DNA of 42,174 nucleotides from Rhodothermales bacterium (GCA_030830105.1 JAURNP010000207.1:1-42174), one strand, 5' to 3'; counted from the stretch's first letter, positions 24,381 to 33,836 are shown. The notes: generated from the sequence alone by a model not told the origin. Made by a program: numbers and translations.

Positions 24381-25901
24381 ATGACAGGAATTCGCCCGAT
24401 CACGAAAGTCCTGATCGCCAACCGCGGGGAAATCGCCGTGCGCATCATGCGCACGTGCCAGGAGCTGGGTATTCGGACGGTAGCCGTGTATTCGGACGCA
24501 GATGCCACGTCGCTGCATGTTCGTATGGCCGATGAAGCCTACCATATCGGCCCCGCTCCTTCGGCAGAATCCTACCTTCTCGCTGAGACAATCCTGCAGG
24601 TCGCCAAAGCGAGCGGTGCGGACGCCGTGCACCCGGGGTATGGCTTCCTTTCGGAAAACCACGTGTTTGCCGAGGCTTGTGCTGAAGCGGGGATCGCATT
24701 CATTGGTCCTACCCCTGCTGCCATCCGGGCCATGGGCGACAAGACGGCTGCACGTGCTCTGATGGAGAAGGCCGGCGTGCCTATGGCTCCTGGAACCATC
24801 GATGCCATATCCGACCCCGAAGAAGCCGTCGGCAAAGCTGAGGATATAGGCTTTCCCGTATTGATCAAGGCAGCGGCTGGCGGTGGCGGTAAAGGCATGC
24901 GCATCGTGCGCAGTATCGAAGACTTTTCCGCGGCACTCAATACAGCTTCCAGCGAAGCAAAATCCGCGTTTGGCGATGGCCGCGTGTTCATCGAGAAGTA
25001 CATCGAAGAACCGCGCCATATCGAATTCCAGATCATGGCAGATACGCACGGCAATATTGTGCATCTGTTCGAGCGCGAGTGCTCCATCCAGCGCCGACAC
25101 CAGAAAGTGGTCGAAGAAGCGCCTTCTTGCGTGCTCACCCCCTCCGTCCGTCAGGCCATGGGCGAAGCGGCCATCCGTGCTGCCAGATCCTGCGATTACG
25201 TAGGAGCAGGCACGGTCGAATTCCTGCTCGACAAGGACATGCAGTTCTATTTCATGGAGATGAACACGCGCTTGCAGGTCGAACATCCCGTGACCGAGTA
25301 CATCACCGGGCTGGATCTGGTTGAGCAGCAGATCCGGGTCGCGGAAGGGCATCCCCTGTCGTACGGACAGGAAGATATCAGAATCCACGGTCACGCCATC
25401 GAGTGTCGCATCTATGCCGAGGATCCGTCGTCCGGATTCATGCCAGGTCCCGGTACCCTTTTGGCTCACGATCCGCCGTCTGGACCCGGGGTCCGTGTAG
25501 ACAGCGGTGTGGAAGAAGGATCGGAAATATCGCTCTACTACGATCCGATGATTTCCAAGCTCACAACATGGGCTGCGACGCGCGAGCAAGCCATTGCCCG
25601 AATGATCCGTGCGCTGGACGAGTACGGGGTATCAGGCGTGCCAACCACGATCGGTTTTTGCAGATTTGTGATGACGCACGAGTCCTTTGCGAGCGGGCTC
25701 TTTTCCACTCATTTCGTGGACGATCACTTCTCAGCAGATCGGATCGACTCCTTGAATGAGACCTTGAAAGAAGATCTGGCCATAGCCGCGGCGCTCTATG
25801 CCGATCTGCATAAGCACGCTTCTTCAATCGGCTCGGCGCCCGTCGCACCGTCCAAAGGATACAGTGCCTGGCGGCTCAATCGTCAGCAAGGCGAAGGCTG
25901 A
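24381..25901 (+). CDS. accC: Acetyl/propionyl-CoA carboxylase biotin carboxylase subunit
   Basis: This 506-residue ATP-grasp enzyme carboxylates biotin on a carrier protein, the first half-reaction of acyl-CoA carboxylases. KVLIANRGEIAVR at the N-terminus starts the biotin carboxylase fold. HPGYGFLSEN is at 84-93 and the ATP loop AAAGGGGKGM is at 164-173. ECSIQRRHQK is at 233-242, and EMNTRLQVEHPV at 293-304 holds catalytic residues. The protein is about 55 residues longer than E. coli AccC, a size seen in propionyl-CoA carboxylase type subunits. It has no biotinyl domain or AMKM lysine. The carrier and carboxyltransferase partners are outside the window, so acetyl- versus propionyl-CoA use is undecided. 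It converges on trmB with a 1-base gap. Confidence 0.9.
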   Translation: MTGIRPITKVLIANRGEIAVRIMRTCQELGIRTVAVYSDADATSLHVRMADEAYHIGPAPSAESYLLAETILQVAKASGADAVHPGYGFLSENHVFAEACAEAGIAFIGPTPAAIRAMGDKTAARALMEKAGVPMAPGTIDAISDPEEAVGKAEDIGFPVLIKAAAGGGGKGMRIVRSIEDFSAALNTASSEAKSAFGDGRVFIEKYIEEPRHIEFQIMADTHGNIVHLFERECSIQRRHQKVVEEAPSCVLTPSVRQAMGEAAIRAARSCDYVGAGTVEFLLDKDMQFYFMEMNTRLQVEHPVTEYITGLDLVEQQIRVAEGHPLSYGQEDIRIHGHAIECRIYAEDPSSGFMPGPGTLLAHDPPSGPGVRVDSGVEEGSEISLYYDPMISKLTTWAATREQAIARMIRALDEYGVSGVPTTIGFCRFVMTHESFASGLFSTHFVDDHFSADRIDSLNETLKEDLAIAAALYADLHKHASSIGSAPVAPSKGYSAWRLNRQQGEG

Positions 25902-25902
25902 T

Positions 25903-26844
25903 CTAGACCCACGCTTTGCGAAGGGTCAGTCCCTGACCCACCAGCCAATCGGAAACGGCCATAACGGCTTCGCGGACGCCTTTCGTGGTCATGGGATTGC
26001 CAAACGGTTGCAAGCTGACAAGGACTCCGCCATTTTCGTGCGGCCAAGCCTGAATCATGAGTTCCTGGCGCAGATCCGACTCTTCGCTCACTGCTTTGAA
26101 AAGGAGTCCATCACTGGACAAATCCCTGTATGCCTCCAGGACGATGGCGTGACCACCTTTGAATGGGCGTACCTGCTTCTCGAATGAGCCGACGTCGGAC
26201 AGACTTCCGTCCAGAATGGCATGTTGCATGGGAATCAGCATGTTTCGTGGCTCGGGAGCGTCCACGACGTTGTTGACGGTAAACCGCGCATGATAAATGG
26301 GCTTGTCTTGCTCCAGCCATTTCATGGCGTACTTGGTCCGAAGCGTTGCCGGAGGTGGCGTGCCTTCCTCCACATCAAAACAACCGGAAGCCTTTCCCTG
26401 CTCGACTGAAAAGGCAAAGTACTCGGGATGATCTGTTGTGAGCAGCAGATCCCCTCCTGGCTCCAACCGGCTGGACAAGATCTGGAAGAAAGGCACCTGC
26501 AGCAGGCGATTCTTCAGATGCTTCTTGCGTGGCCACGGATCCGGAAAGTTGACATAGACCCGGTGCAGCTTCTGCTCAGGCATGGCGTCGCGAACCACAA
26601 AACGACCGCTACCCTTGTAGAGGCGGACATGATCGGCCCCACATCGTTTCATGCGGCGATACGCGCGCCAGACGGAGCCCAATGACACCTCGGCACCGAG
26701 CAGATTCCACTCTGGGTGCGCCGCGGCCAGATGTTCGAGATAACGACCGTCACCGAATCCGACTTCCAGCACCAGCGGTGCACTTCGACCAAAAAGGTGG
26801 TCGAAGTCCGACGGGGTATCAAAATCAGAGTTGTGGGTCAACAT
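25903..26844 (-). CDS. trmB: tRNA (guanine(46)-N7)-methyltransferase
   Basis: This 313-residue SAM-dependent enzyme methylates G46 in the variable loop of tRNAs. The SAM-binding motif EVGFGDG is at 27-33, and the family's diagnostic NFPDPWPRKKHLKNRL is at 99-114, followed by the TDHPEY strand. The catalytic core ends near residue 185. Some 125 more residues, absent from the 210-240-residue enzymes, follow, including FKGGHAIVLEAYRD and NPMTTKGVREAVMAV. Such extended forms occur in Bacteroidota-like genomes. The function of the extension is unknown. The ATG at 26844 gives a short N-terminus before the core. Confidence 0.9.
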   Translation of the reverse strand: MLTHNSDFDTPSDFDHLFGRSAPLVLEVGFGDGRYLEHLAAAHPEWNLLGAEVSLGSVWRAYRRMKRCGADHVRLYKGSGRFVVRDAMPEQKLHRVYVNFPDPWPRKKHLKNRLLQVPFFQILSSRLEPGGDLLLTTDHPEYFAFSVEQGKASGCFDVEEGTPPPATLRTKYAMKWLEQDKPIYHARFTVNNVVDAPEPRNMLIPMQHAILDGSLSDVGSFEKQVRPFKGGHAIVLEAYRDLSSDGLLFKAVSEESDLRQELMIQAWPHENGGVLVSLQPFGNPMTTKGVREAVMAVSDWLVGQGLTLRKAWV

Positions 26845-26874
26845 GAGGGTCTGCGCGCTTTCAAGGCCGCTATT

Positions 26875-27351
26875 TTACGTCGCGACCGGCTCCGAGCCAA
26901 GTGAGGATCCTGTGGACACGGCCGCCTCGTGCGTTCCCGTATTCGCTTCGTACTCGAAACGTGAGGTGTCTTTTCCCAGGAATCGAAGCACATGGAAGCG
27001 GACCCTGTCTTCAAGGATAACGAGCGCCGGAACGAGCACCAGAATGATGAAGGTGGCGAACAGGATGCCGAAACCTAGGCTTGCGGCAATCGGAATCAGG
27101 AATTGCGCCTGCAGACTACGCTCCAGGATGAGCGGAAGCACGCCTAGAAATGTGGTCAGCGAAGTGAGAAGGATCGGGCGGAAACGCACTTTGGCCGCCA
27201 CAATAACTGCATCGTGTACGGAGCGGCCTTTCTCCCGCTCCCGGTTCACATAATCGATAAGTACCAGGGAATCATTGACTAATACCCCGGCGAGTCCCAC
27301 AATTCCGAAAAGACTCAGGATCCCTACAGCAAGTCCTGTAAGACGCTTTGA
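26875..27351 (-). pseudogene. 3' remnant of an RND efflux transporter gene
   Basis: The minus strand is open from the codon after the ferritin TAA to TAA at 26875, and it encodes the last 150 or so residues of an AcrB-like RND pump. Readable parts are [51 protein letters not shown] and [20 protein letters not shown], i.e. the final three membrane helices with the conserved loop [11 protein letters not shown]. Normal pumps have about 1000 residues, so over 80% is missing. There is no N-terminal part elsewhere in the window. The frame is the same as that of ferritin, whose stop abuts it. A GTG at 27300 could start a 141-residue fragment, but function is unlikely. It is best read as a decayed gene left by a deletion or insertion. 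Confidence 0.85.
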
Positions 27352-27855
27352 TTATTCCTCTTCCTCCTCGGGAGCGCGCTGACCCAACTCGCGATCGACC
27401 AGGAAAAGGCCCTGACCACTCTCACCAGCCAATCGGAGGCTATCGATGATGGCTTCTGCGTTCTCTTCTTCCTCCACCTGCTCGTCGATGTACCAGTGCA
27501 TCAGTGTCTGCAGCGCATAGTCCTTTTCCTCGATCGCCACTTCGTACAGCTCGTGAATAAGCTTCGTGACATGCTGCTCATGCGCCAGGACCTGCTCAAA
27601 GGCATCCAGCGCTGACTCGAAGGAAACCGTTGGCGCATCGAGCGTCTCTAGTACGGGGGCTTGACCGCGGCGGATGAGGTGATCAAACAGCTTCATCGCG
27701 TGCGCCGTTTCTTCCTGCCACTGGATGCGCATCCAGTTGGCCGCACCGCTCATCTTCATGTCCTCAAATCGGCCGGACATGGCGAGGTAGATATATGCCG
27801 ACTGGAATTCGGCCTGGATCTGCTTGTTGACTGCGTCGAGCGTACGGGACGTCAT
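27352..27855 (-). CDS. ftnA: Bacterial non-haem ferritin
   Basis: This 167-residue protein stores iron in a 24-subunit cage. The ferroxidase residues match E. coli FtnA: E16 and Y23 in the first helix, E49 and H52 in EETAHAMK, E93 and Q126-E129 in the later helices. The four-helix length is normal. A C-terminal run of acidic residues (APEEEEE) ends the protein right at the boundary with the RND remnant. No haem-binding Met of bacterioferritin is obvious. The ATG at 27855 begins MTSRTLDAVN. It is divergent from porX across about 215 bases. Confidence 0.92.
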   Translation of the reverse strand: MTSRTLDAVNKQIQAEFQSAYIYLAMSGRFEDMKMSGAANWMRIQWQEETAHAMKLFDHLIRRGQAPVLETLDAPTVSFESALDAFEQVLAHEQHVTKLIHELYEVAIEEKDYALQTLMHWYIDEQVEEEENAEAIIDSLRLAGESGQGLFLVDRELGQRAPEEEEE

Positions 27856-28029
27856 GGCGATGGAGTCTTGATGGGATGGGGGCTGGTGATACTATTGGTG
27901 GGTGAGGAGCGTTCCGCATTTCTGGGATCATCTCGTGTCTTCCTCTGACTGCCTGTCAAACCCCGAACAAAGACCTGTGGGGCGGGTACACCGGGTCCTT
28001 TCCACCAGCCCGTTCAACACTCCGACACT

Positions 28030-28051
28030 CGTTACGAATTTCCCAATCTGA
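28030..28051 (+). promoter_or_regulatory. 22-base motif upstream of porX, also found upstream of the MFS gene
   Basis: The motif ends 19 bases before the porX ATG, has an AATTTCCCAATC core, and matches 19 of 22 bases of the site at 35248-35269 (minus strand), in the same orientation to its gene. In both copies CCTTT lies about 32-33 bases upstream. This suggests a shared leader element or operator, unidentified. Confidence 0.35.
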
Positions 28052-28070
28052 GGACGAATCACGGAACCGA

Positions 28071-29642
28071 ATGGCAACGCATTCCCGCATTCTTTGGGCT
28101 GACGATGAGATTGATCTCCTCAAGCCCCACATCCTTTTCCTGGAATCCCGTGGGTACCAGGTGACCAGCGTGACCAATGGCACAGACGCCATTGAGCATG
28201 TCCGTTCCGGCGGCTGCGATCTCGTTCTTCTCGACGAGCAGATGCCCGGAATGGGAGGACTAGATACGCTGACGGCCATCAAGGACATCAGCTCCGAGAT
28301 GCCAGTCGTAATGATCACGAAAAGTGAAGAAGAGCGCATCATGGAAGAAGCGCTCGGTGGAAAAATAAGCGACTATCTGACCAAACCAGTCAACCCAAGT
28401 CAGGTCCTGCTCACGTGCAAGCGCATCCTGGACGGTCGTCGAATTGAGGCCGAAAAAGCGTCCGAAAATTATCTGCAATCGTTCGGCCAGATCACGGCCG
28501 CGCTCATGAACCCCATGAGCCATGAAGAGTGGGTCGAGTTGTACCAGCGACTCATTCGCTATGACCTCGAGCTGGACTCGGACGAGGGCGTTCGCCAGGT
28601 CTTCGAGGATCAGGCCCAAGAAGCCAATCGTTCGTTCTCCAAATTCGTCGAAAAGGCCTACTCCCAGTGGATTGCCAACGTGGACACCGCCCCGAATGAG
28701 GATCGACCTGCCCTTTCTCACGAGGTCATTCCGCGATGGGTGGTTCCGGAGATGAAGGGGGGCAAGCCTGTAGTCTTCTTCGTGATTGATTGCATGCGAT
28801 GGGATCAGTGGCTCGAGTTTGAGCGGTTGTTGGCTCCGCTTTATTCCATTGAGCGGGGCTACCACTATTCCATCCTTCCCACGGCGACCCCTTACTCGCG
28901 CAATGCCATCTTCTCGGGTCTGCTGCCCAAGGACCTGGCCGAGACCTACCCACGCATCTGGGCTCAAGGGGAAGACGATGAACACAGCAGAAACCGCAAC
29001 GAGGAGCAATTTCTAAACGATCTCTTGGCGCGCCGGCACCTCAAGGCCCGGGTACGCTACGACAAGTTGATCGGCACCAAAGACGGTCGGGAATTCCAGG
29101 CCTCTGTGCACGACCTCCTGCAAAGCGACTTGAGCGCAGTGGTCGTGAACTTCGTGGACATCCTGGCCCACAGCCGCTCGGACTCAGCTGTCTTGAAGGA
29201 GATTGCTCCTGACGAACGCGCCTACCGCGCCCTGACCCGGACGTGGTTCGAACATTCATGGCTGTTCCAGGCCCTGCAGCAGCTGGCCGAAACCGATTGC
29301 ACCGTCGTGATCACCACCGATCATGGCGCCATCCGCAGCCTGCACGACACGAAGGTCATCGGTGATCGGGAGACCTCGACCGCGTTGCGCTACAAGTACG
29401 GCAAGAACCTGAAGTGCGATAAGCGGCATGCTGTCTTCGTACGCCACCCAGCAACGTTTGGACTTCCAGCGGACCACCGCGACACCAACTTCATCATCGC
29501 CAAGGAAGACTACTACTTCGTCTACCCGACGAATTACAACCGGTACCAGAGCAAGTATCGTGATACGATGCAGCACGGGGGCATTTCCATGGAAGAGATG
29601 ATCCTGCCGGTGATGAAGCTCAGGCCACGCGCCGGAGGATGA
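28071..29642 (+). CDS. porX: PorX-type response regulator with PglZ (alkaline phosphatase-like) domain
   Basis: This 523-residue protein couples a receiver to a PglZ domain, as in PorX, which with PorY controls type IX secretion and gliding in Bacteroidota. The receiver (about 1-120) has acidic pocket D11-D12, phospho-acceptor D55 (LVLLDEQMPG), T83 and K105. A helical linker (about 125-200) leads to the PglZ domain. That domain has metal site D240 in VIDCMRWDQW, the TATPYSR segment with T271 and T273, D363 in NFVDILAHSRSD and TTDHG at 415-419. Published PorX structures show zinc-dependent oligonucleotide phosphodiesterase activity. Whether a type IX system exists here is not shown by the window. 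It leads the porX-tsaE-folC run. Confidence 0.92.
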   Translation: MATHSRILWADDEIDLLKPHILFLESRGYQVTSVTNGTDAIEHVRSGGCDLVLLDEQMPGMGGLDTLTAIKDISSEMPVVMITKSEEERIMEEALGGKISDYLTKPVNPSQVLLTCKRILDGRRIEAEKASENYLQSFGQITAALMNPMSHEEWVELYQRLIRYDLELDSDEGVRQVFEDQAQEANRSFSKFVEKAYSQWIANVDTAPNEDRPALSHEVIPRWVVPEMKGGKPVVFFVIDCMRWDQWLEFERLLAPLYSIERGYHYSILPTATPYSRNAIFSGLLPKDLAETYPRIWAQGEDDEHSRNRNEEQFLNDLLARRHLKARVRYDKLIGTKDGREFQASVHDLLQSDLSAVVVNFVDILAHSRSDSAVLKEIAPDERAYRALTRTWFEHSWLFQALQQLAETDCTVVITTDHGAIRSLHDTKVIGDRETSTALRYKYGKNLKCDKRHAVFVRHPATFGLPADHRDTNFIIAKEDYYFVYPTNYNRYQSKYRDTMQHGGISMEEMILPVMKLRPRAGG

Positions 29643-29646
29643 AACG

Positions 29647-30081
29647 ATGACCAAATTGGTCAGTCAATCCGCCGAGGAAACCATCCGGGCGGGTGAGGCT
29701 TTCGGATCCGGATTGAGGGCAGGAGCTGTGGTGGGTTTGGTTGGCGACCTCGGTGCCGGCAAGACCCATTTCGCCAAAGGCGTCGCCCTTTCCCAGGGCC
29801 TCGATCCAGAGCAGGTATCCAGCCCGACGTTCACCATCGCCCATGAGTATCGCGGAGATGGAATCCCGATATATCATCTCGACTGCTATCGACTCGAGGA
29901 CGAGGACGAGCTTGAACGCAGCGGCGCGCACACCTACATCGCATCGGACGGCATCTGCCTGATCGAATGGCCCCAGCGGATCGAGGCACTGCTCCCTCCC
30001 GGCACAATCCTCGTCTCTATTCGCCACGAACCCGAGGGGGGCCGGCTTATACAAATCCTCCCTCCGGACGGCCATGGTTGA
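29647..30081 (+). CDS. tsaE: tRNA threonylcarbamoyladenosine biosynthesis ATPase TsaE
   Basis: This 144-residue P-loop protein works with TsaB and TsaD to attach threonylcarbamoyl to A37 of ANN-decoding tRNAs. The Walker A motif GDLGAGKT is at 33-40. SSPTFTIAHEY at about 58-68, the DCYR strand, and LIEWPQRI with the conserved Glu-Trp-Pro follow. Its length is typical. It starts four bases after the porX stop, and its stop overlaps the folC start by eight bases, so it is read within this operon. Confidence 0.94.
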   Translation: MTKLVSQSAEETIRAGEAFGSGLRAGAVVGLVGDLGAGKTHFAKGVALSQGLDPEQVSSPTFTIAHEYRGDGIPIYHLDCYRLEDEDELERSGAHTYIASDGICLIEWPQRIEALLPPGTILVSIRHEPEGGRLIQILPPDGHG

Positions 30082-31384
30082 TTCAACATTCCCGGCCCTG
30101 GACAGACTCCTGGCTATGCCTGCCTTCGCCACCAGCGGTGATGTAGCGCTCAAGCCCGGATTTGACCGCATCCGAGCGCTGCTGAAAGGAATGGGGCATC
30201 CAGAAGAGGGACGCGAAATAGTCCTCGTCGCCGGTACCAATGGTAAAGGCTCTACTGCGTCCATGGTGGCCGCTCTCTCGACGGCAGCCGGGGTGCGAAC
30301 GGCGCTACACACATCGCCCCATTTGAAATGGGTGGGTGAGCGGATGCGTGTTGATGGTCAGACTCCCAGCAAGACTTGGCTGGCTGATGCCTTTGAATCC
30401 TGGGAGCCCCTCTTTCAGGAGGTTCAACCCAGTTTTTTCGAAGCCACGCTCGCACTCTCCTTTTGCTGGTTTGCGAACAGGAAGGCTGACAGATGGGTAG
30501 TTGAGATAGGTCTTGGTGGACGACTGGATGCGGCAAACGTGCTCGACGCGGATGTTGCCATTCTGACCTCAGTCGGCAAGGACCACATGCACCTGCTCGG
30601 ACCCACCCTATCCGACGTTGCCCGCGAAAAGGCCGCCATTGCAAGGCCGAACAAGCCCTTCATTCTCGGGCCCTTGGAAAAGGTGGTCCGCTCAAGCGCA
30701 CTGGACACCCTCCACAAAATCGGTGCGCGGGTGATTGAGCCATCTCATTCGGTCGGCTCAGCATGTATCCTCTCCACTTCAAAGCGCACCGTGAGCGATG
30801 TCCGCTTATCCATCGACGCCCCGCACCAGCGTTCCAATGCCTTACTGGCTCTGGAGGCCATGGATATACTGCACGAAACACCCATCCCCGAGCAGGTGGT
30901 TCGTCACGCCTTCAGCCATGTATCCCAGCTGAGCGGGTTACGCGGTCGGCTGGACTGGGTCAATGCAAGAACGATGGTTGATGTGTGCCACAACGAAGAA
31001 GCGCTGAAAGCGGCAGTGTCTTCTTTCCTGGCCACGGCCGCAGCATCTGAAACAACGCCTCTATCCGCACGATTGATACTGGGTTTTCTGGCGGATAAGG
31101 ATATAGGGCAATTCGGGAGCTGGCTGCCCAAAGCTCTCAGCGATGCAGCCATTTCTGATGTGACCTTTCCTGATGTGACCATCGTGGCCGTCTCCACCGA
31201 AGGAGCGCGCGGACAAAGCGCCGTGGCCACGTCCCGAGCACTGCTTCAAAGCGGGTGGACCGGCATGATTCAGACATCAGACACATTGGACGAAGCGCTG
31301 ACCAAAGAGCATTCGAAGCAAGGGTGGACATTCATCGCGGGGTCCTACCTGATCGCATCAAGAGCCCTGGAGGTGCTGGATTAG
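30074..31384 (+). CDS. folC: Folylpolyglutamate synthase / dihydrofolate synthase (Mur ligase family)
   Basis: This 436-residue ATP-dependent ligase adds glutamate to dihydropteroate and folates. GTNGKGST at 54-61 is the ATP loop. TSPHLKWVGERMRV at about 80-93 and the EIGLGGRLDAAN motif at about 143-154 are diagnostic. TSVGKDHMHLLG carries the metal-binding His. The C-terminal GLRGRLDW and DVCHNEEAL segments complete the Mur ligase fold. Length agrees with the family. It overlaps tsaE by eight bases, which suggests coupled translation. Confidence 0.92.
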   Translation: MVDSTFPALDRLLAMPAFATSGDVALKPGFDRIRALLKGMGHPEEGREIVLVAGTNGKGSTASMVAALSTAAGVRTALHTSPHLKWVGERMRVDGQTPSKTWLADAFESWEPLFQEVQPSFFEATLALSFCWFANRKADRWVVEIGLGGRLDAANVLDADVAILTSVGKDHMHLLGPTLSDVAREKAAIARPNKPFILGPLEKVVRSSALDTLHKIGARVIEPSHSVGSACILSTSKRTVSDVRLSIDAPHQRSNALLALEAMDILHETPIPEQVVRHAFSHVSQLSGLRGRLDWVNARTMVDVCHNEEALKAAVSSFLATAAASETTPLSARLILGFLADKDIGQFGSWLPKALSDAAISDVTFPDVTIVAVSTEGARGQSAVATSRALLQSGWTGMIQTSDTLDEALTKEHSKQGWTFIAGSYLIASRALEVLD

Positions 31385-31734
31385 CCGACTCTGGGTTCAC
31401 GCAAACTTCCGGCAGTAGACTGAACCGGCCTTGTATTTCCCTGAAAATGGGCTATCTTGAGGTAATTGCCTGATCTGCGTTGACCCTTTTGGCTGTCCGC
31501 AGGTCGCTTTTGGATCTGCCCAACTCCTTTCCGGGATCTGATCCACTCTATTTGGCGGACCATCCGCCTACCTTGACCTATTTCAATCCCTTTCCCTAAT
31601 CGAACAGCTCTCGATTGATCGAGGGAATTCTGCCTGACCCATGCGCGTGAGGCATTTCTCCCGGACCTCCTGTCCATTTCTCTCTGACGACGCGTTCTCT
31701 GCGTCGACCCAGTCGCGGGCTATCATTCCAATCC
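31385..31734 (+). promoter_or_regulatory. rho: rho promoter and long C-rich leader
   Basis: TTG at 31431-31433, a 19-base spacer and TATCTTGA at 31453-31460 fit the Bacteroidota promoter form TTG-N19-TAnnTTTG at all but one or two bases. The resulting leader would be about 270 bases. From 31511 to 31600 it is C-rich and G-poor: by hand count 32 C against 13 G, and 16 C against 2 G in 31561-31600. This is what Rho binds. A hairpin CTCGAT-TG-ATCGAG stands at about 31609-31623. Rho is known to attenuate its own synthesis in E. coli; the same is inferred here. No ORF of note lies in the leader. Confidence 0.5.
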
Positions 31735-33702
31735 ATGAAAATTGCTGAACTTCAGGACAAGAAGCTTCCTGAACTGAAACAGATTGCAAAGCAGATGAAC
31801 CTGGCTGGGTTCTCGGCATTGCGCAAGCAGGACCTGATCTATCTTATTCTCGAGGCCAAGGCCGAAGCCGCTGCCGGCTCGAACCGTCGCCGCGAAGATC
31901 AGGCCCAGAAGAAGGAATCCTCCAAAGAATCCCCAAAGTCCTCTCGCGAAGAGGGTGATGGCGACCAGCGCCGTCGCAACCAGAAATCAGACGATGATGC
32001 TGGTGGACGGGGTCGGCGTGGACGCCGTGACAAAGACGATGCATCCGGCGACAACGAAGAAACGTCAGGTCGTGGACGCCGAGATCGTGACAATCGCTCA
32101 GATCGTGACGAAGATGGCGATCGCGACAACCGTGGTTCCCGCCGTGGTCGCGATGGCGGTGAGGAGCGCGGTGACCGAAACCGCGATCGTAACCAGGGTC
32201 GTGGTCGTGGCAAAGATGATGACCGGGGCCGCGACCGTAAGGACGATAACCGCGGGCGTGGTCGTGGCAAAGATGACGACCGGGGCCGTGACCGCAACGA
32301 CGACAATCGTGGGCGTGGTCGTGGCAAAGATGACGATCGCCGAGGCAAGCGCGACAACAACAACGAGCGCGGTAACAGAAACCGGGATCGTAATCGTGAT
32401 GGTGGCCGCGATGGAAATCGTGACGACAATCGCGGGCGAGATCGCCACAATGATCGTCATAATGATCGCGATGGCGGCCGTCGCAGCCGCAGGGACCGTA
32501 ACCGCGAGTCCCGTGAAGAGCGTCGCAAGCAGGTATACGCCGATCAGCCCGAATACATGCAGGAGTACAACCCGAAAGAGGTTGAGCTCGATGGCATGAT
32601 TCGCAAGATCGGTGTCCTTCAGATCCTGCCGGACGGTTATGGATTCCTGCGCAGCGCAGAATTCAACTACCTGCCCAGCCCGGATGACATTTACGTCTCC
32701 CCGTCGCAGATCAAACGGTTCGCCCTCAAGATGGGGGATACCGTTGACGGGGAAATCCGTCCTCCGAAAGAAGGCGAGCGCTACTTTGCGCTTATTCAGG
32801 TCAACTCGATCAACGGGCGCGAACCGGGCGAAATCGACGAACGCTCGAGCTTCGACTTCCTGACGCCATACTACCCCGAGGAGCAGCTCGTGCTGCAGAC
32901 GCTTGGCGGCGAGTACTCCACCCGCGTCATGGATCTCTTTTCCCCCATCGGTAAGGGACAGCGAGCACTGATCGTTGCACAGCCGAAAACGGGTAAGACG
33001 ATCCTGCTTCAGAAAATCGCAAACGCGGTCACGACCAATCATCCGGAGTGCCATCTGCTGATCCTGTTGGTGGACGAACGCCCCGAAGAAGTCACCGACA
33101 TGCGCCGTCATGTACAGGGTGAAGTGATTGCCTCGACGTTCGACCAAGACCCTGAAAAGCACGTCGAAGTGGCCGACATCGTGCTGCAGAAAGCCAAGCG
33201 TCTCGTGGAAGCTGGTCAGGATGTGGTCATCCTGCTCGACTCCATCACGCGTCTGGCGCGTGCGCACAACTCTGTGACCACATCAACCGGTAAGACGCTT
33301 TCCGGTGGTATGGAAGCCGGCGCCCTGCGCGGCCCCAAACGATTCTTCGGTGCTGCCCGCAACATTGAGGAGGGCGGCTCGCTGACCATCATCGGTACGG
33401 CCCTCATCGACACGGGCAGCCGCATGGATGAGGTCATCTTCGAAGAGTTCAAGGGAACGGGTAACTCGGAGATCGTCCTCGATCGCGAGCTGGCTGACCG
33501 TCGCATCTTCCCGGCCATCCACATCGTGAAGTCGGGTACGCGTCGCGAAGAGCTCCTCATTCCAGAGGCCAAGCTCAAACGTATCTGGATCCTGCGCAAG
33601 CTCCTGGCGGACATGAGCCCCATCGATGCCATGAACTTCCTGCTCGACAAGATGCGCGGCACGAAGAAGAACGACGAGTTCCTGGTCACCATGAACTCGT
33701 AG
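31735..33702 (+). CDS. rho: Transcription termination factor Rho with long disordered insert
   Basis: This 655-residue RNA helicase ends transcription at Rho-dependent sites as a hexameric ring. The Rho_N helical domain is at about 1-42 ([17 protein letters not shown]). A very long insert rich in Arg, Asp, Asn and Gly spans about 45-265. The RNA-binding fold then begins at about 283 ([18 protein letters not shown]). The motor follows, with the Walker A QPKTGKT at 416-422 and D502 in [25 protein letters not shown] and [10 protein letters not shown] are also seen. E. coli Rho has 419 residues, so the insert roughly adds 230. In Bacteroides such an insert drives phase separation. A strong terminator follows. 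Confidence 0.95.
   Translation: MKIAELQDKKLPELKQIAKQMNLAGFSALRKQDLIYLILEAKAEAAAGSNRRREDQAQKKESSKESPKSSREEGDGDQRRRNQKSDDDAGGRGRRGRRDKDDASGDNEETSGRGRRDRDNRSDRDEDGDRDNRGSRRGRDGGEERGDRNRDRNQGRGRGKDDDRGRDRKDDNRGRGRGKDDDRGRDRNDDNRGRGRGKDDDRRGKRDNNNERGNRNRDRNRDGGRDGNRDDNRGRDRHNDRHNDRDGGRRSRRDRNRESREERRKQVYADQPEYMQEYNPKEVELDGMIRKIGVLQILPDGYGFLRSAEFNYLPSPDDIYVSPSQIKRFALKMGDTVDGEIRPPKEGERYFALIQVNSINGREPGEIDERSSFDFLTPYYPEEQLVLQTLGGEYSTRVMDLFSPIGKGQRALIVAQPKTGKTILLQKIANAVTTNHPECHLLILLVDERPEEVTDMRRHVQGEVIASTFDQDPEKHVEVADIVLQKAKRLVEAGQDVVILLDSITRLARAHNSVTTSTGKTLSGGMEAGALRGPKRFFGAARNIEEGGSLTIIGTALIDTGSRMDEVIFEEFKGTGNSEIVLDRELADRRIFPAIHIVKSGTRREELLIPEAKLKRIWILRKLLADMSPIDAMNFLLDKMRGTKKNDEFLVTMNS
32197..32346 (+). 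repeat. 57-base tandem repeat in the rho insert
   Basis: Two full units (32197-32253, 32254-32310) and a partial third (32311 to about 32346) code for [14 protein letters not shown] followed by a K/N-DDNR tail. The bases are nearly identical between units, so recent duplication or ongoing expansion and contraction by slippage is likely. Confidence 0.8.
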
Positions 33703-33745
33703 GCTCCTCTTTGGCCTCTGTCCTTTTAGAGGACGCAGATACAAC

Positions 33746-33780
33746 AACGCGCCGCCGACCCATGGTCGGCGGCGCGTTTT
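33746..33780. terminator. Strong terminator after rho
   Basis: AACGCGCCGCCGACC at 33746-33760 pairs perfectly over 15 bases with GGTCGGCGGCGCGTT at 33764-33778, followed by two more T residues (33779-33780). It lies about 40 bases after rho and 56 bases before the stop of the convergent MFS gene. The weaker A-rich left flank means it may act mostly on rho. Confidence 0.85.
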
Positions 33781-33836
33781 GCATTTCAAGGGCGAAGTAC
33801 CCAAATCAAGCGACGCATATCCCGCGTGCGGGTCAA

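Noticed and set aside
31899-32450. Arg/Ser/Pro-rich minus-strand ORF and Ile/Val/Thr/Ala-rich ORFs over the rho insert
   Set aside because: They are by-products of the repetitive Arg/Asp/Gly codons of rho read in other frames.
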